A DNA stretch of 64,000 bases, taken from contig NZ_LR733304.1 in NCBI RefSeq assembly GCF_902506105.1, positions 2,919,560 through 2,983,559 on the forward strand. The letters run 5' to 3'. The notes under the pieces were generated by a model. That model did not search any database. It worked only from the letters and a program-made list of their open reading frames with translations, and had not been told where the DNA came from. Below are positions 23,096 through 32,074 of this stretch, in pieces. Numbering within the stretch: the first letter of the stretch is position 1; every line of letters starts with the position of its first letter. This DNA comes from Aeromicrobium sp. 9AM. GTDB lineage: Bacteria; Actinomycetota; Actinomycetes; Propionibacteriales; Nocardioidaceae. The position numbers and the translations under genes were made by a program.

Positions 23096-23809
23096 CTAGT
23101 CCCCCTCGATCGTGAAGTCACGAAAGTTGATCCTGCGGGCGACGATGTCCTGCGCCACCTCGAGCAACGGCATGTTGCGGGCGAAGGCCTGGGCACGCAA
23201 CAGAGCCATGGCGTCCTCGCTGCGCACCCCGACCTGCGCGACGATCATGCCGGTCGCCTGGTGGATCTGGGAGCGAGTTGCCCAAGCTTCTCTGGCGAGC
23301 TCGTCGGGCCGGCCCACCCGCGGATCCTGCAGGAGTGCCGAGCTCACCGTCGCGCCGAGGAACTGCGCCGAGACAAGATCCACCTCCTTCTCGGGTCCGA
23401 ACCTGTGCAAGGAGAGCACCCCGAGGGTGGTGAGCTCGGCGCGCATCGGCACCGAGACCAGTGTGCCGATGAAGCCGGTCGCGTTCAGACGGTCGGCGAA
23501 CAGGGCCCAGCGTTCCGCTTCGCCATCGCCGACGCGCACGACCACGACTTCGCCGGTGTGGGCTGCCTCGAACGACGGGCCTTCACCGAGGACGTCCTGC
23601 AGGTCGTCGAGACGCGCTGACAGCTCGTCGGTGGCGTGGAGCAGCAGCCGGCCGCTGCCTTCGTAGTCCAGCGTCATCGAGGCGCCGTCGGCGTCCAGCA
23701 TCTGGCGGCTGGCCTCGCACAGGCGAGCAGTCAGGGACTCCTCGTGGTTGAGGGAGGCCAGCACGGTGGCGAACTTCGCGAGCGCCCGCTGGCGTTCGGT
23801 CTCGGACAT
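23096..23809 (-). CDS. GAF-ANTAR transcription antiterminator
   Basis: In this 237-residue protein the GAF domain (about 10-160; LGEGPSFEAAHTGEVVVV core) is joined to ANTAR (about 172-230; ATRSQIHQATGMIVAQVGVR and MALLRAQAFARNMPLLEVAQ). It is the first gene of a two-gene unit with the protein at 22392-23093. The 40-base leader carries GTTCAACGAAC, an imperfect dyad that could be an operator. Paired GAF-ANTAR genes suggest a heteromeric antiterminator, though this is inference. Confidence 0.87.
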   Translation of the reverse strand: MSETERQRALAKFATVLASLNHEESLTARLCEASRQMLDADGASMTLDYEGSGRLLLHATDELSARLDDLQDVLGEGPSFEAAHTGEVVVVRVGDGEAERWALFADRLNATGFIGTLVSVPMRAELTTLGVLSLHRFGPEKEVDLVSAQFLGATVSSALLQDPRVGRPDELAREAWATRSQIHQATGMIVAQVGVRSEDAMALLRAQAFARNMPLLEVAQDIVARRINFRDFTIEGD

Positions 23810-23849
23810 GCCTCGCCTCTCAGGACAGATGGTTCGTTGAACTCTACGC

Positions 23850-24653
23850 TCAGGAACTCTCGTGCGGCTCAGTCATCGACCGGTGGACCTTGGCCGCCAT
23901 CGCGTCCGGCAGCACCCCGGCGGCCGCGGTCTGCAGCTTGTTGCGCCACCCGGTGACCACATGGTCATCGCCGGCCATCATGGCGGTGAAGCCGGCCTGG
24001 GCGACGTCGGCAGGGTCGTCCTTGGGTCCCTCCGCGACCTTGGTGTGGTCCATTCCTGCTCGATCGAAGAACTCCGTGTCGGTGGGTCCCGGCATCAGGG
24101 CCGTCACGGTCACACCGGTGTCGCGGAGCTCTTCGCGCAGCCCCTGCGAGAACGACTGGATGAACGACTTCGACGCGGCGTACGTCGTGTAGAACGGCCC
24201 GGGCATCTGCGAGGCCACGGACGACGTGAACAGCAGGCGACCTTCACCGCGCGCCACCATGTCCTTGGCCACGGCGCGGCCCAGGTGCACGGCGGAGACG
24301 ATGTTGAGTGCGATGAGTCGGAGGTGGTCGTCGAGCTCCGTGTCGACGAGTCGCCCGTGGACGCCGATGCCGGCGTTGATCGCGGCCGCTGCGAGGGGGC
24401 GGCCATCCTGTGCCATGAGGTCGATGACCATCTCGTTGCCGGCGTGCGTAGCGAGGTCTGCGCGGACCGGGCGGACGTCGGCGAGGTCGCTGAGCTCCGC
24501 TGCGACGTCGAGGATCGCCTCGTCCTCGGCCACGATCATCAGGTCGAAGCCGTTCTGCACCATCTGGCGAGCGAGCTCCTCCCCGATCCCGCTCGATGCG
24601 CCGGTCACCAGGCCCCAAGGCCTTTCACCTGTTCCTTCAGCTGAATGCTCCAT
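23850..24653 (-). CDS. SDR family NAD(P)-dependent oxidoreductase
   Basis: I prefer ATG 24653, eight bases from GGGAG, to GTG 24659; it gives 267 residues. NAD(P) motif TGASSGIGEELA, NAGIGVHG in place of NNAG, catalytic Ser in FTSSVAS and YAASK are present. It resembles the broad-specificity 'SDR_c' reductases (YqjQ/DltE-like); the substrate is unknown. A weak GAAT-N15-GGGTAG site lies about 35 bases upstream on the minus strand, divergent from the promoter of the glycosyltransferase gene, so both may be stress-induced. Confidence 0.85.
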   Translation of the reverse strand: MEHSAEGTGERPWGLVTGASSGIGEELARQMVQNGFDLMIVAEDEAILDVAAELSDLADVRPVRADLATHAGNEMVIDLMAQDGRPLAAAAINAGIGVHGRLVDTELDDHLRLIALNIVSAVHLGRAVAKDMVARGEGRLLFTSSVASQMPGPFYTTYAASKSFIQSFSQGLREELRDTGVTVTALMPGPTDTEFFDRAGMDHTKVAEGPKDDPADVAQAGFTAMMAGDDHVVTGWRNKLQTAAAGVLPDAMAAKVHRSMTEPHESS

Positions 24654-24734
24654 CTCCACTTCTCCCTCTGGTTGCGGTCCTCGCGAGAGTCCTACCCGGA
24701 ACGAGATGAGGCATTCGCGACTCTGGCGCAGAGC

Positions 24735-24759
24735 GATTGTCTCGGCGCATTCTGGGTAT
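24735..24759 (+). promoter_or_regulatory. SigB/SigF-type promoter for the glycosyltransferase gene
   Basis: GATT (24735-24738), a 15-base spacer and GGGTAT (24754-24759) fit GNTT-N15-GGGTAT. The start codon is 59 bases beyond. Confidence 0.5.
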
Positions 24760-24817
24760 GTTCGACGGTGGTGCAGCAGGTCGCCACTCCGAACTTCGTC
24801 GCTGGAGGGAGGCTCTG

Positions 24818-25984
24818 ATGCCGACCGTGCGCTCCGTCCGACCCGAGCAGCCCAGCCGCGCTCGCTGGCACCGGAGGGGCCGCATCAAGATCGCCTCCGT
24901 GCCGGCGGCCCATCCATACGTCCAGCACCTCTCACCGGTGCGTGAGTTCCGTGACCTGCCGCGGATCGTCAGGCTCGCCGACCCGGACCCGGCCAACCCC
25001 AGTCGTACGACGCTCACCCGGTGGTGGCCGCCCGTCATGCTCGAGCCCGAGTGGGTGCGTCAGCATCACGGTGAGTTCGACCTGTTCCACCTGCACTTCG
25101 GGTTCGACAACGTCGACCCGGCCCGTCTCCACGAGTTGCTCGACACCCTGAGGTGGGCCGGCAAGCCGTTCGTCTTCACAGTCCACGACTTGCACAGCGC
25201 AAGGGAGCACGGCCGCGAGCTGCACGACGCGCGCCTCGACGCCCTGGTCCCGGCGGCCGATGCGCTGATCGCGCTGACCGAGGGCGCCGCCGACGAGATC
25301 AAGACCAGATGGGGCCGTGAGCCGAGGGTGCTGCCCCATCCGCACGTCGTCGACCTCGCGGCGATGGCCCGTATGCATCGTCGCCGGCAGACCCCCCTGC
25401 ATCGCGACCGGCCGTTCACCGTCGGCCTCCGCGTGTCGAAGCCGCGGTCGGGCGATCACCCCTTCACGTTGCTGCCGGCACTGGTCCGGGCGGTCCGGTC
25501 GATCCCGGGCGCGATCCTGCAGATCGACGCGCATCCAGACGTGCTGGGCCCTGGTGGCGGACGCTTCAACGTCGACCTCGCGACCGAGATCGAACGCGAG
25601 AAGCACCGCGTACGCGTGCGGGTCCGTGAGTTCTTCAGCGAGGCGCAGATGTGGGACTACCTCGCCGGGCTGGACGCGTCGATCCTGCCCTACCGGTTCG
25701 GCCCGCACACGAGTTGGCTCGAGGCCTGCCGGGACGTGGGCACGGCGGTCATCGCGCCCGCCGGCAGGTACTTCGGCAATGACACGCCGGTGTTCGAGTT
25801 CAGGATGGACGGCAACAGCTTCGACGAGCAGTCCGTGATCGACGCGGTCTGTCGGGCGTACGAGCAGTCGCCGCTGGCGCCCGTCCCGGTCGACGAGCGC
25901 ATCGAGCAACGGCAGCAGGTCGCCGAGGCGCACGCCCAGATCTATCTCGGCGCGCTGGCCGGCGAGTCGGCGCGCGTGGGGTAG
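24818..25984 (+). CDS. Glycosyltransferase, GT4-like (GT-B fold)
   Basis: ATG 24818, behind GGAGGGAGG, gives 388 residues. The N-terminal half has FDLFHLHFGFDN and FVFTVHDLHSARE, the usual GT4 acceptor-side loops. The C-terminal half lacks the classic EPxxxxxxE motif but keeps a plausible donor region, LDASILPYRFGPHTSWLEACRD split around a Glu (GPHTSWLE) and VIAPAGRYF. It probably transfers a sugar in cytoplasmic glycan or trehalose-like synthesis; donor and acceptor are unknown. It is convergent, end to end, with the acetyltransferase that follows. The SigB/F-like promoter suggests a stress glycoconjugate. Confidence 0.75.
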   Translation: MPTVRSVRPEQPSRARWHRRGRIKIASVPAAHPYVQHLSPVREFRDLPRIVRLADPDPANPSRTTLTRWWPPVMLEPEWVRQHHGEFDLFHLHFGFDNVDPARLHELLDTLRWAGKPFVFTVHDLHSAREHGRELHDARLDALVPAADALIALTEGAADEIKTRWGREPRVLPHPHVVDLAAMARMHRRRQTPLHRDRPFTVGLRVSKPRSGDHPFTLLPALVRAVRSIPGAILQIDAHPDVLGPGGGRFNVDLATEIEREKHRVRVRVREFFSEAQMWDYLAGLDASILPYRFGPHTSWLEACRDVGTAVIAPAGRYFGNDTPVFEFRMDGNSFDEQSVIDAVCRAYEQSPLAPVPVDERIEQRQQVAEAHAQIYLGALAGESARVG

Positions 25985-26713
25985 TCAGCGGCGGAAGAAG
26001 CGGCGCGGCGCCGGCGCGGCGGGCTTGGGGATCTCGACGAGCTCGGGGGCGTACGCCTCGAGGCCGGCGTCGACCCTGGGGCGCAGCTGGCGTGCCGCTT
26101 CGACGGGGTCGTCGTACGGGATGCCGGTGAGCTGGTTGGGGGAGAACCGCCACCACTGCAGCGCCTGGAGCTCGTCGCGGAGGTCGTCCGGGACCCTCGG
26201 ACGGATGACCTTGGCAGGGATGCCGCCGGCGATCGAGTAGGGCGGGATGTCCTTGGTCACGACGGCGTTGGCCGCGATGATCGCGCCGTCGCCGATCGTC
26301 ACGCCGCGCAGCACGACGACGTTCGCCCCAATCCACACGTCGTTGCCGATCGTGGCCAGGTCACCCGCCACGCTGCGGAAGGACTGCCGCCCGCCGGCCT
26401 CGGGATCGATGACCTCGTTGGTGTCGGCGGACGGGTGCCATCCCCACGTCGACTCGCGGTACTGGAATGCCGAGACGCTCAGCCATGTGGTCGGGTGACC
26501 GGTCGCGCCGAGCAGGCTGCCGGGCCCGACCTCGCAGTAGCGGCCGAGCGTGGCGGCCTGTGCCTCGACCTCACGGCCGATCTCGGTGAAGGCGCCCACG
26601 CGAGTGTCGGAGCGGATGACGAATGGGCCGAGGAAGCGTACGGGTGGCTCGACGAACAGGCGTGACTTGCCGATGTGCTGCACATGCCCAGCACCGCGAG
26701 TGTGCTCGTCCAC
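25985..26713 (-). CDS. CatB-related hexapeptide-repeat O-acetyltransferase
   Basis: GTG 26713 after GGAGGAGG gives 242 residues. A left-handed beta-helix of hexapeptide repeats runs at about 30-70 and again at about 120-165 ([20 protein letters not shown], then [20 protein letters not shown]), with the insertion loop [10 protein letters not shown] between. The pattern is that of xenobiotic/streptogramin-type acetyltransferases (CatB/Vat), most of which act on sugars or wall glycans using acetyl-CoA at trimer interfaces. The tail beyond 170 is Arg/Pro rich. It faces the glycosyltransferase, so both may build one glycan. Confidence 0.85.
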   Translation of the reverse strand: MDEHTRGAGHVQHIGKSRLFVEPPVRFLGPFVIRSDTRVGAFTEIGREVEAQAATLGRYCEVGPGSLLGATGHPTTWLSVSAFQYRESTWGWHPSADTNEVIDPEAGGRQSFRSVAGDLATIGNDVWIGANVVVLRGVTIGDGAIIAANAVVTKDIPPYSIAGGIPAKVIRPRVPDDLRDELQALQWWRFSPNQLTGIPYDDPVEAARQLRPRVDAGLEAYAPELVEIPKPAAPAPRRFFRR

Positions 26714-26783
26714 CTGTCCTCCTCCGGTCCGCCGTCAGGGTATCGAGTGCCCTCACTTGCCGCGGCACCCGCACAATGAAGCC

Positions 26784-28031
26784 ATGACGAAAGGTCCCCA
26801 GCACGTGATCGTCGTGGGCGCCGGGATGGTCGGGCTGTCGACCGCCTGGTTCCTGCAGGCGGAGGGCGTACGCGTGACGGTCGTCGACCGCACCGGGGTT
26901 GCCGCCGGTTCGTCGTGGGGCAATGCCGGCTGGATCGCGCCGGCGCTGACGCTCCCGCTGCCGGACCCGGCGATCCTCGCAGGCGGCATCAAGGCGATGC
27001 TCAAGCCGTCGTCGCCGGTCTACGTGCCGGTGACGGGAAACCCGCGCCTCATGAGGTTCCTGCTCGACTTCGCCCGGCACTGCACCCCGGCGAGGTGGCG
27101 TGCCGCGATGACGGTCTTCGCTGAGGCCAACCGGCACGCGCTCGACGCGTTCGACGAGATCGCCGCCGAAGGGCTGGTCGAGCCGATCAAGGCGGCCGAG
27201 CCGTTCCTCGCCGCGTTCGCCTCCGAGAAGGACCGCGAGACGCTGCTCGAGGAGTTCGAGCACGTGCGCGAGCTCGGCGTCGACACTCCCGCCGAGCTGC
27301 TCGACCGCGCCGAGATGCACACGCTCGTGCCCGCGCTGGGCGAGGCGGTGACGTGTGGCGTACGCCTGAGGGACCAGCGGTTCATCAACCCCGGCAGGTT
27401 CGTCAATGCGCTGGCCGACGCGGTGCGCAGCCGCGGCGCGGAGATCCTGACCGACGTCGATGTCCGCGACATCGCCGAGTCACCGGACGGCGTACGCCTC
27501 GAGGTCGCAGGCGGTGCGCCGCTGGCTGCCGACGCCGTCGTGATCGCCACCGGCACGTGGCTCGGCGCGCTCGCGCGTGGCGTCGGCGTCACGACGATCG
27601 TCCAGGCCGGTCGCGGCTACAGCTTCACGGTGCAGCCGGAGCACATGCCCGTCGCCCCGATGTACTTCCCGGCGCAGCGGGTGGCGTGCACGCCCCTCGG
27701 GGACGGCCTGCGGGTCGCCGGGATGATGGAGTTCCGCAAGCCCGGGGCACCCCTCGACCCGCGTCGCATTGCGGCGATCATCGACGCGGCGACGCCGATG
27801 CTGACCGGCGTCGACTGGTCGGCGCGCACGGACGAGTGGGTCGGCTCGCGGCCGTGCACCGCGGACGGGCTGCCGCTCATCGGGCGTACGAAGTCGTCCC
27901 GGGTCTTCGTGTCGGGCGGCCACGGCATGTGGGGGATCGCGCTCGGACCATTGAGCGGCAAGCTGCTCGCCGCTCAGGTGGTTCGTGGTGAGACACCCGA
28001 CTTGCTGGCGAGCTTCGACCCGCTGCGCTGA
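26784..28031 (+). CDS. FAD-dependent D-amino-acid dehydrogenase-like oxidoreductase
   Basis: The protein has 415 residues from ATG 26784. The FAD motif VIVVGAGMVGLSTAWFLQAEG and VTVVDR (acidic end of strand 2) open the protein; SSWGNAGWIAP is the DadA-type loop, and the C-terminus carries VGSRPCTADGLPLIGRTK with GGHGMWGIALGP. DAO/DadA enzymes oxidise D-amino acids such as D-Ala to 2-oxo acids; D-amino-acid turnover fits the muropeptide and VanX genes elsewhere in the window, but the substrate cannot be proven. Transcribed alone, 30 bases before the next gene on the strand. Confidence 0.85.
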   Translation: MTKGPQHVIVVGAGMVGLSTAWFLQAEGVRVTVVDRTGVAAGSSWGNAGWIAPALTLPLPDPAILAGGIKAMLKPSSPVYVPVTGNPRLMRFLLDFARHCTPARWRAAMTVFAEANRHALDAFDEIAAEGLVEPIKAAEPFLAAFASEKDRETLLEEFEHVRELGVDTPAELLDRAEMHTLVPALGEAVTCGVRLRDQRFINPGRFVNALADAVRSRGAEILTDVDVRDIAESPDGVRLEVAGGAPLAADAVVIATGTWLGALARGVGVTTIVQAGRGYSFTVQPEHMPVAPMYFPAQRVACTPLGDGLRVAGMMEFRKPGAPLDPRRIAAIIDAATPMLTGVDWSARTDEWVGSRPCTADGLPLIGRTKSSRVFVSGGHGMWGIALGPLSGKLLAAQVVRGETPDLLASFDPLR

Positions 28032-28061
28032 GAAGGCCCTCGTCTGGGGGAGGATGGGGTC

Positions 28062-28640
28062 ATGACTGACGCCACGCAGCGCTACTCCCTGCGACAGAAG
28101 ATCACCCTGATGGTCAACCGCTACGAGCTGCGGCCCATCGGCCCCGACGGCACGGAGGGCGCACTGGTCGCGTTCGCGGAGCAGAAGCGCATGGCGTTCA
28201 AGGAGCAGGTCACGTTCTTCACCGACGAGACCAAGACCCAGCCGGTCTTCGGCTTCAAGGCCCGTCAGCGCCTCGACCTCGGCGCGACGTACGACGTGAC
28301 CGACGCGCAGGGCAACCCGATCGGTGAGTTCCGCAAGGACTTCAAGAAGTCGCTGCTGCGCTCGACGTGGCACCTCTCGACGCCGGACGGCCTGACCTCG
28401 ATCGGCCAGGAGCGCAACGCGGCCGTGGCGATCATCCGCCGGTTCGTCGACATCCCGTTCCTGCTGTTCCACTTCGACTTCACCTCGAGCGACGGTCGCG
28501 TCATCCTGTCCTCGGAGCGTCAGCGATCGCTGCGCGACCGGTACGAGCTGACGGTGCCGGTGCTCGACAACGGCTGGCAGCTCGACTGGCGGGTCGCGGC
28601 GGCGATGGGTGTCGCGCTCGACGCGTTGCAGGCCCGCTGA
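28062..28640 (+). CDS. LURP-one-related/scramblase-like protein
   Basis: This 192-residue protein has the pattern of LURP-one-related beta-barrel proteins (LOR): repeated short strands, LRQKITLMVNRYELR, then YDVTDAQGNPIGEFRKDF and RYELTVPVLDNGWQLDWRVAAAMGVALDAL at the end. The family binds membranes or lipids around a central helix; bacterial members have no proven function. An aggAGG-type site lies upstream of the ATG. It precedes the Pr6Pr protein by 25 bases and probably shares its transcript. Confidence 0.75.
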   Translation: MTDATQRYSLRQKITLMVNRYELRPIGPDGTEGALVAFAEQKRMAFKEQVTFFTDETKTQPVFGFKARQRLDLGATYDVTDAQGNPIGEFRKDFKKSLLRSTWHLSTPDGLTSIGQERNAAVAIIRRFVDIPFLLFHFDFTSSDGRVILSSERQRSLRDRYELTVPVLDNGWQLDWRVAAAMGVALDALQAR

Positions 28641-28665
28641 CGCTGCGCGGCGCTATCGTCGGGGC

Positions 28666-29280
28666 GTGACCCGACTCTGGCACGGCGCGATCGCGGCGCT
28701 GGCTGCGTTCGCGCTCGTCGGGCAGACCATCCTGACGATCGACCGGGACCGCTCGCTGGTCAACCAGTTCAGCTACTTCACGATCGAGTCCAACATCCTC
28801 GTGATGGTCGCGGCGGCGCTGATCGCGGTGCGGCCCGACCGTGGCGGCGAGACGTTCGGCATCCTGCGGCTCGGCAGCCTCGTCGCGATCACGATCACCG
28901 GCATCGTCTATGCCACGATCCTGGCCGGCAACGGCGCCTTCACGGGCATCGAGTGGTGGTACGACAAGATCTTCCACTACGTCGTCCCCGTGCTTTCGGT
29001 GCTGGGATTCGTGCTGTTCCGGCCGCGCACCAGGCTCGAGCGGAGTGCCCTCTGGTTCCTGGTCTGGCCGCTCGCCTGGCTGGCGTACACGCTGATCCGT
29101 GCTGCCGTGTCGGACCCGTCCTACGCCATCACGAGCGATCGGCAGGCCCCCGTGCCTTACGACTTCCTGGACGTCGAACGGCACGGCGGCTTCGCGGTCG
29201 CAGTGGCGAGCCTCATCGTGCTGGCTCTGGCTCTCGCGCTGGCGTGGGGCTACCGGAGGCTGTCCGTCAGTCAGCGATGA
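28666..29280 (+). CDS. Pr6Pr family six-helix membrane protein
   Basis: GTG 28666 gives 204 residues with six predicted membrane helices. Conserved FAR-17-like residues are present: NQFSYFTIESN in the second segment, WYDKIFHYVVPVLSVLGFVLF and PYDFLDVERHGG, which mark the Pr6Pr/androgen-induced-gene-like family. Catalytic function (possibly lipid hydrolysis by analogy to AIG1/ADTRP) is unproven in bacteria. Its end overlaps the convergent aldehyde dehydrogenase by 14 bases. Confidence 0.78.
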   Translation: MTRLWHGAIAALAAFALVGQTILTIDRDRSLVNQFSYFTIESNILVMVAAALIAVRPDRGGETFGILRLGSLVAITITGIVYATILAGNGAFTGIEWWYDKIFHYVVPVLSVLGFVLFRPRTRLERSALWFLVWPLAWLAYTLIRAAVSDPSYAITSDRQAPVPYDFLDVERHGGFAVAVASLIVLALALALAWGYRRLSVSQR

Positions 29281-30628
29281 AGAACATCCGCTTGTTGACG
29301 AACTCGTCCATGCCGAGCGGGCCGAGCTCGCGGCCGAAGCCCGACCGCTTGACGCCGCCGAACGGGATCTCGGCGCCCTCGCCGGCCGTGGTGTTGACGT
29401 TGGCCATGCCGACCTCGAGCCGCTGGGCGATCTTCTCCGCGCGAGCCGGGTCCTTGGAGAACACCGCGCCACCGAGGCCGTACGTCGTGTCGTTGGCGAG
29501 CTCGAGCGCCTCCTCGTCGCTGCCGACCTTGTAGACCACGGCGACGGGGCCGAACAGCTCCTCGGAGTAGGCGCGCATGTCCTTGGTGATGCCACTCAGG
29601 ACGGCGGGCGTGTAGTGCGCGTCGGGGCCGTCGCTCAGCACGCCGCCGGCATGCAGCGTCGCGCCCTTGCTCACGGCGTCGTCGACCTGCTCGGCGACCG
29701 CCTCGGCAGCCCTGCGGGACGACAGCGGCGAGAACGAGTCGATCGCGAGGGCCTTCTCGGTCAGCTTGGCGACGAAGTCGTCGAAGAGGTCGTCCATGAC
29801 GATCATGCGCTTGTTGGAGTTGCAGGCCTGGCCGGTGTTGTACATCCGGAAGTCCCACGCGTTGTCGACGACCTCGTCGAGCTTGTCGCTGTCGAGCACG
29901 ATCATCGGGTCGGAGCCGCCGAGCTCGAGCACGCACTTCTTGAGGTTCTTGCCGGCCAGTGCGGCGACGATCGCACCTGCGCGCTCCGAACCGGTCAGCG
30001 AGACGCCCTGGATGCGTGGGTCGCTGATGATCGTCTCGATCTGCTCGTGCGAGGCGAACACGTTGACGTACGCGCCCTCGGGCACGCCGGCGTCCTTCAT
30101 GATCTGCTCGACGGCCAGCGCCGACTTCGGCACCGACTCGGCGTGCTTGAGGATGATGGTGTTGCCGAGCATCAGGTTGGGCGCCGCGAACCGGGCGATC
30201 TGGTAGTACGGGAAGTTCCACGGCATGATCCCCAGCAGCGGGCCGACCGGCAGCTTCTGCACGACGGCCTTGCCACCCGAGAACGTCTTGATCGGCTGGT
30301 CGGCGGCGAGCGTCGGGCCCTCGGTCGCGAAGTAGTCGAAGATCGCCTGGCAGAACTCGGCCTCCTCGACGCCCTCGCTGACCGGCTTGCCCATCTCCTC
30401 GTTCGCGATCGCCGCGAGGTCGTCGGCACGCTCGGCGAACAGCGCCGCGACCTTCTTGACGACCTCGCCGCGCTCGGTGATCGGCACGTCCTTCCACGAC
30501 GCGTACGCCTGCGCGGCCCCGGAGATCGCCGCCTCGATGTCGGCATCCGAGGCGGTGTCGAACGTCTCGACGACCTCGCCCGTCGCGGGGTTGACGACCT
30601 GGTACGCGGGTCCTGATGTCGTGGTCAT
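29267..30628 (-). CDS. NAD(P)-dependent aldehyde dehydrogenase (succinate-semialdehyde type)
   Basis: This 453-residue ALDH has general base Glu in LELGGSDP and nucleophile Cys in NTGQACNSNKR, with cofactor loop PWNFPYY. The overall size and GQACNSNKR wording are those of the shorter GabD1-type semialdehyde dehydrogenases, commonly NADP-linked. It follows the other ALDH on the same strand after 24 bases, giving gabT-gabD-gabD1 order. Two dehydrogenases in one operon may handle different aldehydes or cofactors. The exact substrate is inferred from context. Confidence 0.88.
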   Translation of the reverse strand: MTTTSGPAYQVVNPATGEVVETFDTASDADIEAAISGAAQAYASWKDVPITERGEVVKKVAALFAERADDLAAIANEEMGKPVSEGVEEAEFCQAIFDYFATEGPTLAADQPIKTFSGGKAVVQKLPVGPLLGIMPWNFPYYQIARFAAPNLMLGNTIILKHAESVPKSALAVEQIMKDAGVPEGAYVNVFASHEQIETIISDPRIQGVSLTGSERAGAIVAALAGKNLKKCVLELGGSDPMIVLDSDKLDEVVDNAWDFRMYNTGQACNSNKRMIVMDDLFDDFVAKLTEKALAIDSFSPLSSRRAAEAVAEQVDDAVSKGATLHAGGVLSDGPDAHYTPAVLSGITKDMRAYSEELFGPVAVVYKVGSDEEALELANDTTYGLGGAVFSKDPARAEKIAQRLEVGMANVNTTAGEGAEIPFGGVKRSGFGRELGPLGMDEFVNKRMFFIAD

Positions 30629-30652
30629 GTGCTTCTCCTCGGGTGGTGGGAC

Positions 30653-32074
30653 CTAGGGCCAGTCGATGCTGAGGTACTGCGTCTCGGTGAACTCTTCGAG
30701 GCCGGCGCGGGCGCCCTCACGTCCGAGGCCGCTCTGCTTCATGCCGCCGAATGGTGCCGACGGATCCGAGACTAGCCCGCGGTTGATGCCGATCATGCCG
30801 GCGTCGATCGCCTCGCCGATCCGCATCGCGCGCTGGAGCTCGCCCGCGAACACGTACGCGGCGAGGCCGAACTCCGATGCGTTGACGAGCCGCAGCATCT
30901 CGGTCTCGTCGGTCCACGTCACGATCGGGGCGACGGGGCCGAAGATCTCGTTCGTGACGATGTCGGCGTCGGCCGGTACGTCGACGAGCACGGTCGGCGG
31001 GAAGTAGTAGCCCTTGCTCTCGGGCACGGATGCCCGGTGGCTGATGCGGGCGCCGGCGGCGACTGCCGAGTCGACCAGTGCGGTGACCCCGTCGACGGCC
31101 TTGGCCGAGATCAGCGGCCCGATCTGCGAGCCCTCGGTCGCGGGCCCGACGGTGAGCTTCTCGACCTCGGCGCCGAGCCTGGCCGTGAACTCCTCGGCGA
31201 CGGCGGCGTGCACATACAGGCGGTTGGCCGCGGTACAGGCCTGGCCGCCACCGCGGAACTTCGCGATCATCGCGCCGGCGACGGCAGCGTCGAGGTCGGC
31301 GTCCTCGGTCACGACGAGCGGGGCGTTGCCGCCGAGCTCCATCGACGAGTTCACGACGCGGTCGGCGGCCTGCTTGAGCAGCACGCGGCCGATGCCCGTC
31401 GATCCGGTGAACGAGATCTTGCGGACCCGGGCGTCGGCCATCCAGGTCGACACGACGGCGGACGCGTCCGTCGTCGGCACGACGTTGACGACGCCGTCGG
31501 GCACGCCGGCCTCGACGAGCAGGCGGGTCACCGCGAGGGCCGTCAGCGGAGTCTCTGACGCGGGCTTGAGCACGACGGTGCAGCCCGCGGCGAGTGCCGG
31601 TGCGAGCTTGCGCGTGGCCATCGCGGCCGGGAAGTTCCATGGTGTGACGAGGGCAGCGATGCCGACCGGCTTGTGCGTCACGACGGTGCGGGTGCCGCCG
31701 GCGGGCGAGACACCGTAGTCGCCGCCGGTGCGCACGCCCTCCTCGGCGAACCAGCGGAAGAACTCAGCGGCGTACGTGACCTCGCCGCGCGCATCCGAGA
31801 GCGACTTGCCGTTCTCCGCGCTGATCATGGCGGCGAGCTCCTCGGTGTCGCGCACCATCAGCTCGTACGTACGGCGGAGAATCTCCGAGCGCTGTCGCGG
31901 CGGCATGGCGCTCCACGCGGGAAGTGCGGCAGCTGCCGCGTCGACCGCGGCGGTCGCATCGGTGGGTCCGCCGTCGGCGACCTGGGCGATGACCGAGCGG
32001 TCGGCGGGGTTCTCGACGTCGAACTCGCCGGCCGAGCCGGGCAGCCACTGTCCGCCGATGAAGAGGTCGTTCAT
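30653..32074 (-). CDS. gabD: Succinate-semialdehyde dehydrogenase
   Basis: This 473-residue ALDH starts at ATG 32074, overlapping the gabT stop (ATGA). Catalytic Glu in MELGGNAPLVV and Cys in GGGQACTAANR are typical of GabD; SFTGSTGIGRVLL is the cofactor loop. It oxidises succinate semialdehyde to succinate, the step after GabT. Length and coupling make the assignment strong. Confidence 0.93.
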   Translation of the reverse strand: MNDLFIGGQWLPGSAGEFDVENPADRSVIAQVADGGPTDATAAVDAAAAALPAWSAMPPRQRSEILRRTYELMVRDTEELAAMISAENGKSLSDARGEVTYAAEFFRWFAEEGVRTGGDYGVSPAGGTRTVVTHKPVGIAALVTPWNFPAAMATRKLAPALAAGCTVVLKPASETPLTALAVTRLLVEAGVPDGVVNVVPTTDASAVVSTWMADARVRKISFTGSTGIGRVLLKQAADRVVNSSMELGGNAPLVVTEDADLDAAVAGAMIAKFRGGGQACTAANRLYVHAAVAEEFTARLGAEVEKLTVGPATEGSQIGPLISAKAVDGVTALVDSAVAAGARISHRASVPESKGYYFPPTVLVDVPADADIVTNEIFGPVAPIVTWTDETEMLRLVNASEFGLAAYVFAGELQRAMRIGEAIDAGMIGINRGLVSDPSAPFGGMKQSGLGREGARAGLEEFTETQYLSIDWP